Source: Streptomyces nigrescens
Lineage (GTDB): Bacteria; Actinomycetota; Actinomycetes; Streptomycetales; Streptomycetaceae
Reading direction: 5' to 3'
Assembly (NCBI GenBank): GCA_024349765.1
Contig: AP026073.1
Location: 5,022,001 to 5,086,000 of the forward strand
DNA: 64,000 nucleotides
Under the pieces are notes generated by a model. The model saw only the letters and a program-made list of their open reading frames with translations, did no database searches and had not been told where the DNA came from. The translations under genes were made by a program, and so were the position numbers. Below, in pieces: positions 48,643-56,427 of the stretch; position 1 is the first letter of the stretch; each line of letters starts with the position of its first letter.

Positions 48643-50205
48643 ATGTCCCAAGAGATCCCTGCGGACGAGTTCGACTACGTCGTGGTCGGTGGCGGCACGG
48701 CCGGCGCGGTCGTGGCGGCCCGGCTCAGCGAGGACCCCGCGGTCACCGTGTGCCTGCTGGAGGCCGGCCCGAGCGACGTCGGCGACGACAACATCCTGCG
48801 GCTGGACCGCTGGATGGGCCTGCTGGAGTCCGGCTACGACTGGGACTATCCGGTCGAGCCGCAGGAGAACGGCAACAGCTTCATGCGGCACGCCCGCGCC
48901 AAGGTGCTGGGCGGCTGTTCCTCGCACAACTCCTGCATCGCCTTCTGGGCACCCGCCGAGGACCTCGACGAGTGGGCCGCGCTGGGCTGCACGGGCTGGC
49001 ACTCCCGGGACACCTTCCCGCTCTACACGCGCCTGGAGAGCAATGACGCACCCGGTGACCACCACGGCCGCACCGGCCCGGTCACCCTGCGCACCGTCCC
49101 GCCGCACGACCCCTGCGGGGTGGCCCTGCTGGAGGCGTGCGCGGCGTCCGGGATCCCCACCACCCCGTTCAACACCGGCCGGACCGTCGTCCGCGGCGCC
49201 AACTGGTTCCAGATCAACTGCCGCCCCGACGGCACCCGTTCCTCGTCCTCGGTGTCCTACCTCCACCCCGTCATGGGCACCCGCGGCAATCTGGACGTCC
49301 GCACCGGGCTCCAGGCCAAGCGGCTGACCTTCGACCCGGACCGGCGGTGCACCGGTGTGGACTACCTGGCCCCGGACCTGATCCGCACCCACGGCGTACG
49401 CGCCCGCCGCGAGGTCATCGTCTCCTGCGGCGCCATCGACACCCCGAAACTGCTGATGCTCTCCGGCATCGGCCCGGCCGACCACCTCCGCGACGTCGGC
49501 GTGGACGTGCTGCTCGACTCCCCCGGTGTCGGCGCGAACCTCCAGGACCACCCGGAGGGCGTGATCATGTGGGAGGCCAAGCAGCCGATGGTCACCTCGT
49601 CGACGCAGTGGTGGGAGATCGGCATCTTCGTCGACACCGAGCCGGGCCTGGACCGCCCGGACCTGATGTTCCACTACGGCTCGGTGCCGTTCGACCTGAA
49701 CACCTACCGCCGCGGCTACCCCACCTCGGAGAACGCCTTCTGCCTCACCCCGAACGTCACCCGCGCCCGCTCCCTGGGCACCGTGCGCCTGCGCACCCGG
49801 GACTTCCGCGACAAGCCGAGGGTCGATCCGCGCTACTTCACCCACGAGCACGACGTCCGGGTGATGCTGCACGGCCTGCGGCTGGCCCGCGAGATCGTCG
49901 CCCAGGCCCCGATGGCCGACTGGGCCGGCCCGGAACTCGCGCCGGGCTCCTCCGCCCGGTCCGACGCCGAGCTGCTGGACTACGTCCGCGCCACCCACAA
50001 CACCGTCTACCACCCCGCCTGCACGGTCCACATGGGCGCCCCCGACGACCCGGCCGCCCCGCTCGACCCGGAACTGCGGGTCAAGGGCGTCAGCGGACTG
50101 CGGGTGGCCGACGGCTCCGCGATGCCGTTCCTGCCGGCCGTGAACCCGTGCATCACCACGATGATGATCGGCGAGAAGTGCGCCGACCTGATCCGCGCCA
50201 CATGA
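48643..50205 (+). CDS. GMC-family FAD oxidoreductase, choline-dehydrogenase-like
   Basis: 520 residues. FAD-binding YVVVGGGTAGAVVAARLSE (12-30) and LLEAGPSD, GMC signature 1 near ARAKVLGGCSSHNSCIAFW, signature 2 ARREVIVSCGAIDTPKLLMLSGIGP, and the catalytic region NTVYHPACTVHMG plus NPCITTMMIGEKCADLI. Oxidises an alcohol to an aldehyde, which the operon's aldehyde dehydrogenase would then oxidise; choline to betaine aldehyde fits best. Last gene of the operon. A TPP riboswitch on the opposite strand starts only 36 bases beyond its stop. Confidence 0.88.
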   Translation: MSQEIPADEFDYVVVGGGTAGAVVAARLSEDPAVTVCLLEAGPSDVGDDNILRLDRWMGLLESGYDWDYPVEPQENGNSFMRHARAKVLGGCSSHNSCIAFWAPAEDLDEWAALGCTGWHSRDTFPLYTRLESNDAPGDHHGRTGPVTLRTVPPHDPCGVALLEACAASGIPTTPFNTGRTVVRGANWFQINCRPDGTRSSSSVSYLHPVMGTRGNLDVRTGLQAKRLTFDPDRRCTGVDYLAPDLIRTHGVRARREVIVSCGAIDTPKLLMLSGIGPADHLRDVGVDVLLDSPGVGANLQDHPEGVIMWEAKQPMVTSSTQWWEIGIFVDTEPGLDRPDLMFHYGSVPFDLNTYRRGYPTSENAFCLTPNVTRARSLGTVRLRTRDFRDKPRVDPRYFTHEHDVRVMLHGLRLAREIVAQAPMADWAGPELAPGSSARSDAELLDYVRATHNTVYHPACTVHMGAPDDPAAPLDPELRVKGVSGLRVADGSAMPFLPAVNPCITTMMIGEKCADLIRAT

Positions 50206-50241
50206 CCCCGTGGGTGCCACCCCCTGCGCGCACATCAAAGA

Positions 50242-50415
50242 CCTACGAGGTGGGCTCCCTTCGCCGGCATGGTCCGGATCAGGTGCTTGGGGGTCGCCGT
50301 CCGGTCCGCATGACCTTTCAGCCTCTCAGCCCGACCTTCACTCGCGTCCTCGGCGAGAACCGAAGTCCTCGTTGCGAGGTCCGCTCCAATCGGACTCCCT
50401 CGCTCGCCCCGTAGG
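50242..50415 (-). promoter_or_regulatory. TPP (thiamin pyrophosphate) riboswitch, orphan
   Basis: On the minus strand the conserved thi-box elements occur in the right order: GGGAGTCC, GGCTGAGAGG (50321-50331), CACCTGATCC (50275-50284) and CATGCCGGCGAAGGGAG (50254-50270). P1 closes with CCTACG (50410-50415) and CGTAGG (50242-50247); P2 with GTCCGA (50390-50395) and TCGGGC (50329-50334); P4 with CCGG/CCGG around ACCATG. The P2 arm carries about 55 extra bases. A TATCCT at 50425-50430 could be its -10. No thiamin gene follows: leftward transcription runs into the 3' end of the GMC gene, antisense. Confidence 0.88.
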
Positions 50416-50539
50416 CCGGTCTTCAGGATACTCCCGACGAAAGGGTATGGAACAGGTCAGGAGCCTCTTTTTCGGATAATTTCCGACATCCCCCGCGACC
50501 ATCCCTCCACGCGCCTCCCAGACGCCCCAGAAATGCAGA

Positions 50540-50563
50540 AAACCCCTGGTCAACCAGGGGTTT
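50540..50563 (-). terminator. Terminator of tRNA-Leu
   Basis: AAACCCCTGG, TTGA, CCAGGGGTTT read on the minus strand, 10 paired bases followed by T residues, 15 bases beyond the tRNA 3' end. A classical intrinsic terminator. Confidence 0.85.
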
Positions 50564-50577
50564 CCAGGGGTTCTCAG

Positions 50578-50665
50578 TGGTGTCCGAGGGGGGACTTGAA
50601 CCCCCACGCCCGATAAAGGGCACTAGCACCTCAAGCTAGCGCGTCTGCCATTCCGCCACCCGGAC
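50578..50665 (-). tRNA. tRNA-Leu (anticodon GAG)
   Basis: Minus strand GTCCGGGTGGCGGAATGGCA opens a class II tRNA: acceptor GTCCGGG pairs with CTCGGAC (one G-T), the anticodon arm is CTAGC-TTGAGGT-GCTAG giving GAG, a long variable arm (CCCTTTATCGGG) is present as expected for Leu, the T arm is GGGGGTTCAAGTCCCCC, and CCA is encoded (50578-50580). Length 88 with CCA. Confidence 0.96.
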
Positions 50666-50750
50666 TAGGTGTGATCTTCGCGGGGCGTTTCCCGCGGCGA
50701 CGTGGACAACCATACCAAGGTTTCGGAGTGCCTTTCACCTGCGGATCCGC

Positions 50751-51277
50751 GGGGCGCTGCGCTTGGCTTTGCCTCCCACGTACCTGGCCGTCCCGCCGCG
50801 GGGCTCGCTCACCGTTGCGCTTTGCGGCGCCCCGCACGTACCCGTCTCTCCCGCCGTCGGGCTTGTTCGCCGTTGCGCCTGGCGGCGGGCGTTTGTGTGT
50901 CGGGTGCGGTGCCGGCCCTCCAGACTTCGTCCTCCGGTCCAGCCCCTCCCGTGAGTGGGAGGTGAGGGGCCGGTGGGGGCGTGCGTTGTCTTTTGCCTGC
51001 GGGCGCGTGGGCATTACGTGCACCCCCACCGTCCTTCACTTCCCCCCAACGGGAGGGGACGGGCCGGAGGGGCCGGTTGTGTGGACGTAAAGCGTCAGCA
51101 GTCCACACAACCGGCCCCGGAGGCCCGTCACCGCACCCAACAACCACCCAGCCCGCCGCAGGCGCAACGGCGAGCAAGACCCGCGGCGGGAGAGACGGGT
51201 ACGTGGGAGGCGCCGCAAAGCGCAGCGCCCCGCGGCGGGAAAGCCAGGTACGTGGGCGGCAAAAGCCACGCGCAACG
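50751..51277. repeat. Large palindromic repeat element beside tRNA-Leu
   Basis: A roughly 50-base unit of the type CCGCGGCGGGAGAGACGGGT-ACGTGGGAGGC occurs four times: twice rightward (51181-51229, 51230-51277) and twice inverted (about 50751-50802 and 50803-50862). Between lie an 18-base perfect hairpin (51069-51086 with 51101-51118), a CCCCTCCC/GGGAGGTGAGGGG stem near 50943-50970 and a GGTGGGGGC/GCCCCCACC-like pair. The whole region can fold on itself and abuts the stop of the chorismate mutase gene. No coding evidence. Confidence 0.8.
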
Positions 51278-51619
51278 TCACGCGTGGTTCTGTCGGGCGA
51301 TCGCCTTATGGTGGCGGACCACTTCATCGATGATGAAGTTGAGGAACTTCTCCGCGAACGCCGGGTCCAGCCGGGCGTCCTCGGCCAGGCGGCGCAGGCG
51401 CTCGATCTGGGCCGCCTCGCGGGCCGGGTCGGCGGGCGGCAGGCTGTGCCGGGCCTTGAGTTCGCCGACCTGCTGGGTGCACTTGAAGCGCTCGGCGAGC
51501 AGATGCACCAGCGCGGCGTCGAGGTTGTCGATGCTGCCGCGCAGATAGCGCAGTTGCTCACGGGCTGCCTGGTCGGCGACGCTGGCCGCTTCGCCGGCCG
51601 CCGGTGTCCCTTCGCTCAT
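51278..51619 (-). CDS. Chorismate mutase, AroQ type
   Basis: 113 residues, all-helical AroQ fold: REQLRYLRGSIDNLDAALVHLLAERFKCTQQVGELKARH (helix 1 with the active-site Arg and Lys), a PP-rich loop, IERLRRLAEDARLDPAFAEKFLNFIIDEVVRHHKAI. Converts chorismate to prephenate at the entry to phenylalanine and tyrosine. A free-standing enzyme with no aroG or pheA neighbour. The stop lies at the edge of the palindromic repeat element. Upstream, 217 bases separate it from the divergent fdhD. Confidence 0.9.
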   Translation of the reverse strand: MSEGTPAAGEAASVADQAAREQLRYLRGSIDNLDAALVHLLAERFKCTQQVGELKARHSLPPADPAREAAQIERLRRLAEDARLDPAFAEKFLNFIIDEVVRHHKAIARQNHA

Positions 51620-51836
51620 GTGCCTCTCGCCATCGTCGGTACTTCGCTGGTGATCGGATGCAGATTACCCGGCCGAGGGGCGCCGGCCGGGTACGGTCTC
51701 GCGGATCGGACCACCCGGGACGTGGTCGGTCGCCGCCAGGCGTCCGTGCGTTCACGGCCGGGGTGCGTCGTGCAGGACAATGAGGTCGTGAAGCGCATCG
51801 ACCACCAGCACATACCGAACCGGGACTGAGGACGAC

Positions 51837-52685
51837 ATGGGACGAGTCACGGAGCGACGCAAGGTCATCCGCATCCGGGACGGGGCGGTCTCCACCCGTC
51901 CGGACACGCTCGTCGCCGAGGAACCCCTGGAGATCCGGCTGAACGGGAAGCCGCTGGCGATCACCATGCGCACCCCGGGCGACGACTTCGCGCTGGCGGC
52001 GGGATTCCTGGTCAGCGAGGGGGTGCTGGGCGGCGCCGGCGATCTGCAGAACATCCTTTACTGCGCGGGCGCCACGGCGGACGGCGCGAACACGTACAAC
52101 GTGGTGAACGTGAAGACCACGCCGGGCGTGGTCCTCCCCGACATCACCCTTGAGCGGAACGTCTACACGACCTCGTCCTGCGGACTGTGCGGCAAGGCGA
52201 GTCTGGACGCGGTGCGTACGACGGCCCGCTGGCCGATCGACGACGCCCCGCCGCTGCGGCTGGCGCCGGAGCTGCTGGCCGGACTTCCCGACCGGCTGCG
52301 GGCGGCCCAGCGGGTCTTCGACCGGACCGGGGGGCTGCATGCGGCGGCCCTGTTCACCGAGGACGGCGAGCTGCTCGACATACGGGAGGACGTGGGGCGG
52401 CACAACGCCGTCGACAAGCTGATCGGCCGGGCGCTGCAGAACGGGCAACTGCCGCTCTCCCGGGCGGTTCTGCTGGTTTCGGGCCGGGCGTCGTTCGAGC
52501 TGGCGCAGAAGGCCGTGATGGCGGGGATTCCGGTGCTGGCCGCGGTCTCGGCGCCCTCGTCGCTGGCCGTGGACCTGGCGGCCGAGACGGGTCTGACCCT
52601 GGTGGGCTTTCTGCGCAGTGCGTCGATGAACGTGTACGCGGGTGAGCACCGCCTCGCGCTGCCGGCGACGGCCGCGACGGGCTGA
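51837..52685 (+). CDS. fdhD: FdhD, sulfurtransferase for formate dehydrogenase
   Basis: 282 residues. FdhD passes sulfur from a cysteine desulfurase to the molybdenum cofactor, which formate dehydrogenases need. The sulfur-carrying CxxC is Cys115/Cys118 in TSSCGLCGK. Other conserved blocks are TPGDDFALAAGFLVSEGV, DIREDVGRHNAVDKLIG and LLVSGRASFELAQKAVMAG. No formate dehydrogenase gene lies in the window. ATG follows GAGGACGAC. It converges with a MarR gene, leaving six bases between stops. Confidence 0.95.
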   Translation: MGRVTERRKVIRIRDGAVSTRPDTLVAEEPLEIRLNGKPLAITMRTPGDDFALAAGFLVSEGVLGGAGDLQNILYCAGATADGANTYNVVNVKTTPGVVLPDITLERNVYTTSSCGLCGKASLDAVRTTARWPIDDAPPLRLAPELLAGLPDRLRAAQRVFDRTGGLHAAALFTEDGELLDIREDVGRHNAVDKLIGRALQNGQLPLSRAVLLVSGRASFELAQKAVMAGIPVLAAVSAPSSLAVDLAAETGLTLVGFLRSASMNVYAGEHRLALPATAATG

Positions 52686-52691
52686 GGCCGG

Positions 52692-53138
52692 TCACCGGTC
52701 CGGCACGGCGATCTTGCCGAGCAGGGTGATCAGCTGGGCGCGTTCGTCGGGGGTCAGGGACGCGGTGAGTTCCGCGTTGGCCTGATCGCCGAGCTGCTGG
52801 GTGCGGCGGAGCCGCTGTCTGCCGGCGGTGGAGATCTCGACGGCGTTCTTGCGCCGGTCCTTGGGGTCGGGGGTGCGGGTGACCAGTCCGTCCTTCTGCA
52901 GGTCGTTGACCAGCGTGACCATGTCCTTGGGGTCGATGCCGACGGTCCGGCCGAGTTCCGCCTGGGAGACCGGGCCGAGCTCGTCGACCGCCGACAGGAC
53001 GGCGTGGTGCATCATCCGCATGCCCTCGGTGGCGAGGGCGTCGGCGACCAGGCGGTGGCCGCGGGCCGCGGCGCGGCCGAGCAGCCAGCTGGGGAGGGCG
53101 CGGATACGGCTGGGGGCGTACGGGGTGTCGTCGGACAT
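52692..53138 (-). CDS. MarR-family transcriptional regulator
   Basis: 148 residues; winged helix VLSAVDELGPVSQAELGRTVGIDPKDMVTLVNDLQKDGLVTRTPDPKDRRKNAVEI, where DPKDRR is the wing, and dimerisation helices at both ends. Divergent from a quinone-oxidoreductase-like gene with a perfect palindrome in between, the standard layout for a MarR repressor that controls itself and its neighbour in response to a reactive small molecule. Confidence 0.9.
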   Translation of the reverse strand: MSDDTPYAPSRIRALPSWLLGRAAARGHRLVADALATEGMRMMHHAVLSAVDELGPVSQAELGRTVGIDPKDMVTLVNDLQKDGLVTRTPDPKDRRKNAVEISTAGRQRLRRTQQLGDQANAELTASLTPDERAQLITLLGKIAVPDR

Positions 53139-53169
53139 GGGACCACCGTAGCGAATTCCATGGGGAGCA

Positions 53170-53187
53170 CCAACGAAAAAACGTTGG
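53170..53187. promoter_or_regulatory. MarR operator CCAACG-6-CGTTGG
   Basis: Perfect 6-base arms around AAAAAA in the 135-base region between the marR and oxidoreductase starts. An extra CGTTGG half-site follows at 53211-53216. The most likely binding site of the adjacent MarR protein. Confidence 0.7.
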
Positions 53188-53273
53188 CACCCCCCACGGT
53201 TTGTGGTTATCGTTGGGGCACCCAATGAAACCGGCCGGCGCTCGTCGGCCGACTCTCCTGGAGGTGCCGGCCC

Positions 53274-54215
53274 ATGCGCCGAGTCCGATTCCATTCCTAC
53301 GGCGGTCCCGAGGTCCTGCGCGTCGAGGAGGCCGAGGCGCCGGTGCCCGGTCCCGGTGAACTCCTGGTCCGCACCGAGGCGATCGGCGTCACGCTGCCGT
53401 GCGTGCGGCGGGTGCGCGGCGACGGCAAGGGCGGCGGCGATCCGCTGCCCTCGATGCCCGGCGGGGAGATCGCCGGCGAGGTCGTCGCGCTCGGTCCGGA
53501 CGTCACCGGCTTCGCCGTGGGCGACCGCGTCACCTCGGTCACCCTCACCGGCTCGTACACCGAACTCGCCCTGGCGCCCGCCTTCCTGGCGAGCCGGATA
53601 CCGGACGGGGCGAGCGCGGTGGAGGCGGTGGCGCTGGTGCGCAGCGGGCATGTCGCGCTCGCCGCACTGAGCACCGCGAACCCGCAGGGCGCCGAGTCGG
53701 TGCTGATCACCGGTGCGGCCAGCGGCACCGGGCACCTCGCGGTCCAACTGGCCAAGTTGCAGGGGGTGCCGCGCGTGGTGGCCGCCGTCAGTTCGGCCGC
53801 CAAGGCGGAGTTCCTGTACGGCCTGGGCGCCGACGAGGTGGTGACGTACGACCAGGAGTCCTGGGGCGAACCGGTGGACGTGGTGCTGGACGGCGTGGGC
53901 GGTGAGGTGCTGCCGTGGGCGCTGGCCGCGGTGGCCGAGGGCGGCCGGCTGGTCTTCTTCAACTCCGGTGGCGGGACGATCCCGGCGTACGAGCTGCTGG
54001 CCGGTTCCAGGACCGTCATCGGGCTGACCATGCGCCGGTTCACCACCGTCCACCGGGAGCGGTACGAGGCCCACCGCGAGCGGCTGTGGGAACTGGCCGG
54101 TTCCGGGCGGCTGCGGGCCGTGGTCCATGCCGAACTCCCGCTGGCGGACGCCGCGAAGGCGCACGAGATCATCGAGGGCCGGACCAACCTCGGCAAGGTC
54201 GTGCTGCGGCCGTGA
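53274..54215 (+). CDS. Zinc-type alcohol dehydrogenase/quinone oxidoreductase family
   Basis: 313-residue MDR protein. GroES-like domain (1-120; GGPEVLRVEEAEAPVPGPGELLVRTEAIGV, PGGEIAGEVVALGPDVTGFAVGDRV) and a Rossmann domain with an AASGTGHLAVQLAK nucleotide-binding loop. No zinc-binding Cys/His set is seen, so it fits NADPH:quinone oxidoreductase rather than alcohol dehydrogenase. Probably derepressed by the divergent MarR protein under quinone or electrophile stress. ATG follows CTGGAGGTG. Confidence 0.88.
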   Translation: MRRVRFHSYGGPEVLRVEEAEAPVPGPGELLVRTEAIGVTLPCVRRVRGDGKGGGDPLPSMPGGEIAGEVVALGPDVTGFAVGDRVTSVTLTGSYTELALAPAFLASRIPDGASAVEAVALVRSGHVALAALSTANPQGAESVLITGAASGTGHLAVQLAKLQGVPRVVAAVSSAAKAEFLYGLGADEVVTYDQESWGEPVDVVLDGVGGEVLPWALAAVAEGGRLVFFNSGGGTIPAYELLAGSRTVIGLTMRRFTTVHRERYEAHRERLWELAGSGRLRAVVHAELPLADAAKAHEIIEGRTNLGKVVLRP

Positions 54216-54450
54216 GCACCGGCGACCGGCGAGCTCGCAGGCCGGGAGGGCGGCGGATGCACGGCCCGGAGGGCGGGGCGGAGAGCGGGGCAGGTGCGGC
54301 CGGGCGGGTGAATTCCGGCTGGGGCAGGGAGAACCGTCGCACGCTCCTTGTCGCGGTCCGCACGCGGCAGTAGCTTCCGTCAGGGATGCACATAGGACGT
54401 GGGATGTCCTGATGACCCGACCGCCGATCCCTCGAAGGGCAGGCCGGACC

Positions 54451-56427
54451 ATGACGTCAGTTCTCCGCGCACACCCCAGCCCCCGCCGCAGATCCAGGCG
54501 CCGCCGCGCCGCCCTCCTGCTCTCCGCGCTGACCGCCGCGGCCCTCTCCCTCCTGCCGAACTCCCCCGCCCAGGCCGCGCCTGACGCGGCGTCGGACGCG
54601 CCCGGTTCCGCCGTGGCAGCGCCGCCGGCCGGCGGCTTCGAACAGCAGGTCCTCTTCAAGGCCGCCCAGGAACAGGGCTACTTCTGCTTCCGGATACCGG
54701 CCGTGGTCAGGTCCACCCACGGCACCCTGCTCGCCTTCGCCGAGGGCCGGCGGCACGACTGCGGCGACTCCGGCGACATCGACCTCGTCCTCAAACGCTC
54801 CACCGACGGCGGCCGCACCTGGGGCCCGCTCCAGGTCGTCAACCGCGGCGGCGGCGACACCCACGGCAACCCGGCGCCCGTCGTGGACCGCCGTACCGGC
54901 CGCATCGTCCTCGCCGAGACGTACAACAAGGGCCGTACCGACGGCCTCAGCTGCGACGTGCCGTGCGATCGCACCCCGCACCTCCAGTACAGCGACGACG
55001 ACGGCGCCACCTGGTCCGCGCCGCGTGATCTGACGTCCGACATCCGACCTGCGCAGTGGAATTCCTGGTACGCCACCGGCCCCGTGCACGGCATCCAGCT
55101 CACCCGCGGGCGGCACGCGGGCCGGCTGGTCTTCGGCATCAACGCCGAGAGCTACGCGGGCAACCGGGTCACCGCCAACCACGCCGCCCTGGTCCACAGC
55201 GACGACGACGGGAACACCTGGAAGGTCGGCGCGCTCGACACCTGGCCGATCGCCGCGGACGGCACCTTCCGGCAGAAGCCCTCGGAGATGACGCTGCTGG
55301 AACGCTCCGACGGCGCGATCTACGTCAACGGCCGCGAACAGGACGGCACGGACCTGGGACATCGGACGTGGGCGGTCAGCCGCGACGGCGGCGACTCCTT
55401 CGCCGCCCCGTTCCGCGCCCTCCCCGACCTCTACACGCCGATGGTGCAGGCCTCCGCGCTGCGCCTGCCGCACTCGTCCGCCGCCGGCGGCCGCAGCCGC
55501 ACCCTCTTCGCCGCGCCCGCCGACCCCGACCGCCGCCGGACCATGACCATCCGCTCCTCCTGGGACGAGGGCCGCACCTGGGAGGGCGTCGACCGGGGTG
55601 CCCGGGTCACCACCGACTGGTCCGGCTACTCGGACCTGGTCGCCGCCTCCCCCGACGTCACCGGCCTGATGTACGAGGGCGGCCGGGTCGACGCCCGGGA
55701 CGAGATCCGCTTCGTCCGCTTCACCGAGGAGTGGCTCGGCCCGCGCCGCGGCCCCGACCCGACGACCCGCGACACCGCCCCCGGCGCCCGGCCCGCGCTC
55801 GTCCTCGGCGGTCCGCGGCGCACCGACGGCCGGTTCGGCGGGGCGCTCGACTTCGACGGCAAGGACGACGCCGTACGCCTGCCGTTCCGCACCTCCCTCC
55901 CGCTGGGCACGCACGACTTCACCTGCAGCCTGTGGTTCCGCTACGAGGCCGGGACCGGGGAGCAGCCGCTGCTGTGGATGGGCGGCGTGGGCACCAGGGC
56001 ACCCCAGGTCGCGCTGGAGGGCGATCCGGCGCACGGCAGGATCGTCGCCCGGCTCACCGCCGTCGACGGCGCCCAGCCGGCCGCCACCGCCCAGGCCCTC
56101 ACCAACGATGCCTACAACGACGGCGACTGGCACCATCTGGCGCTGCGCCGCACCGGCGGCCGCCTGCTGCTCACCGTCGACGGCACCGAGACCACCGTCG
56201 TCCCCGACGTCCCGGGGTCGGTCAGCCGTGGTTCGGTCTTCGGCGTCCACCTCGGCCAGAAGCCGGACGCCCGCGCGCAGTTCACCGGCGCGCTGGACGA
56301 GGTGCGGGTCTACCGCCGGGCGCTGACCGACGCGGAGCTGTCCGGCGTCCGCGAGGACGACGCCTCGGTGCCCGCGCCGCTGGTGCTGGGGCTGTCGTTG
56401 GACCGGGTGACCGGGCCGGGCAGGTAA
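54451..56427 (+). CDS. Secreted exo-alpha-sialidase with LamG domain
   Basis: 658 residues. Signal peptide with an Arg-rich n-region (RRRSRRRR) and cleavage near SPAQA-APD. A six-bladed sialidase propeller (about 65-430) carries FRIPAVV (the first active-site Arg), several Asp boxes (STDGGRTW, SDDDGATW, SDDDGNTW, WDEGRTW) and the Glu/Tyr-containing WSGYSDLV. A concanavalin-like LamG domain follows (about 450-635; GALDFDGKDDAVRLPF, DFTCSLWFRYE, WHHLALRRTGGRLLLTVDG, FTGALDEVRVYRRALTDAEL). Releases terminal sialic acid outside the cell. The 3' end overlaps the opposite-strand symporter gene by 118 bases. A start 39 bases upstream is possible. Confidence 0.9.
   Translation: MTSVLRAHPSPRRRSRRRRAALLLSALTAAALSLLPNSPAQAAPDAASDAPGSAVAAPPAGGFEQQVLFKAAQEQGYFCFRIPAVVRSTHGTLLAFAEGRRHDCGDSGDIDLVLKRSTDGGRTWGPLQVVNRGGGDTHGNPAPVVDRRTGRIVLAETYNKGRTDGLSCDVPCDRTPHLQYSDDDGATWSAPRDLTSDIRPAQWNSWYATGPVHGIQLTRGRHAGRLVFGINAESYAGNRVTANHAALVHSDDDGNTWKVGALDTWPIAADGTFRQKPSEMTLLERSDGAIYVNGREQDGTDLGHRTWAVSRDGGDSFAAPFRALPDLYTPMVQASALRLPHSSAAGGRSRTLFAAPADPDRRRTMTIRSSWDEGRTWEGVDRGARVTTDWSGYSDLVAASPDVTGLMYEGGRVDARDEIRFVRFTEEWLGPRRGPDPTTRDTAPGARPALVLGGPRRTDGRFGGALDFDGKDDAVRLPFRTSLPLGTHDFTCSLWFRYEAGTGEQPLLWMGGVGTRAPQVALEGDPAHGRIVARLTAVDGAQPAATAQALTNDAYNDGDWHHLALRRTGGRLLLTVDGTETTVVPDVPGSVSRGSVFGVHLGQKPDARAQFTGALDEVRVYRRALTDAELSGVREDDASVPAPLVLGLSLDRVTGPGR

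Noticed and set aside
48520-50238. 572-codon frame on the minus strand downstream of the TPP riboswitch
   Set aside because: It is the antisense shadow of the GMC gene, with His/Arg/Gln/Val-rich sequence lacking any motif. It is not a thiamin gene.
50578-50665. Integrated element at tRNA-Leu
   Set aside because: No integrase, no duplicated tRNA 3' end within the window, and neighbours are ordinary metabolic genes; kept only as a weak rearrangement hypothesis.
50763-51281. Several 60-80 codon frames with PPTYLA/LPRT-type repeats on both strands
   Set aside because: They arise from the palindromic repeat units; similar peptides on both strands show DNA-level, not protein-level, conservation.
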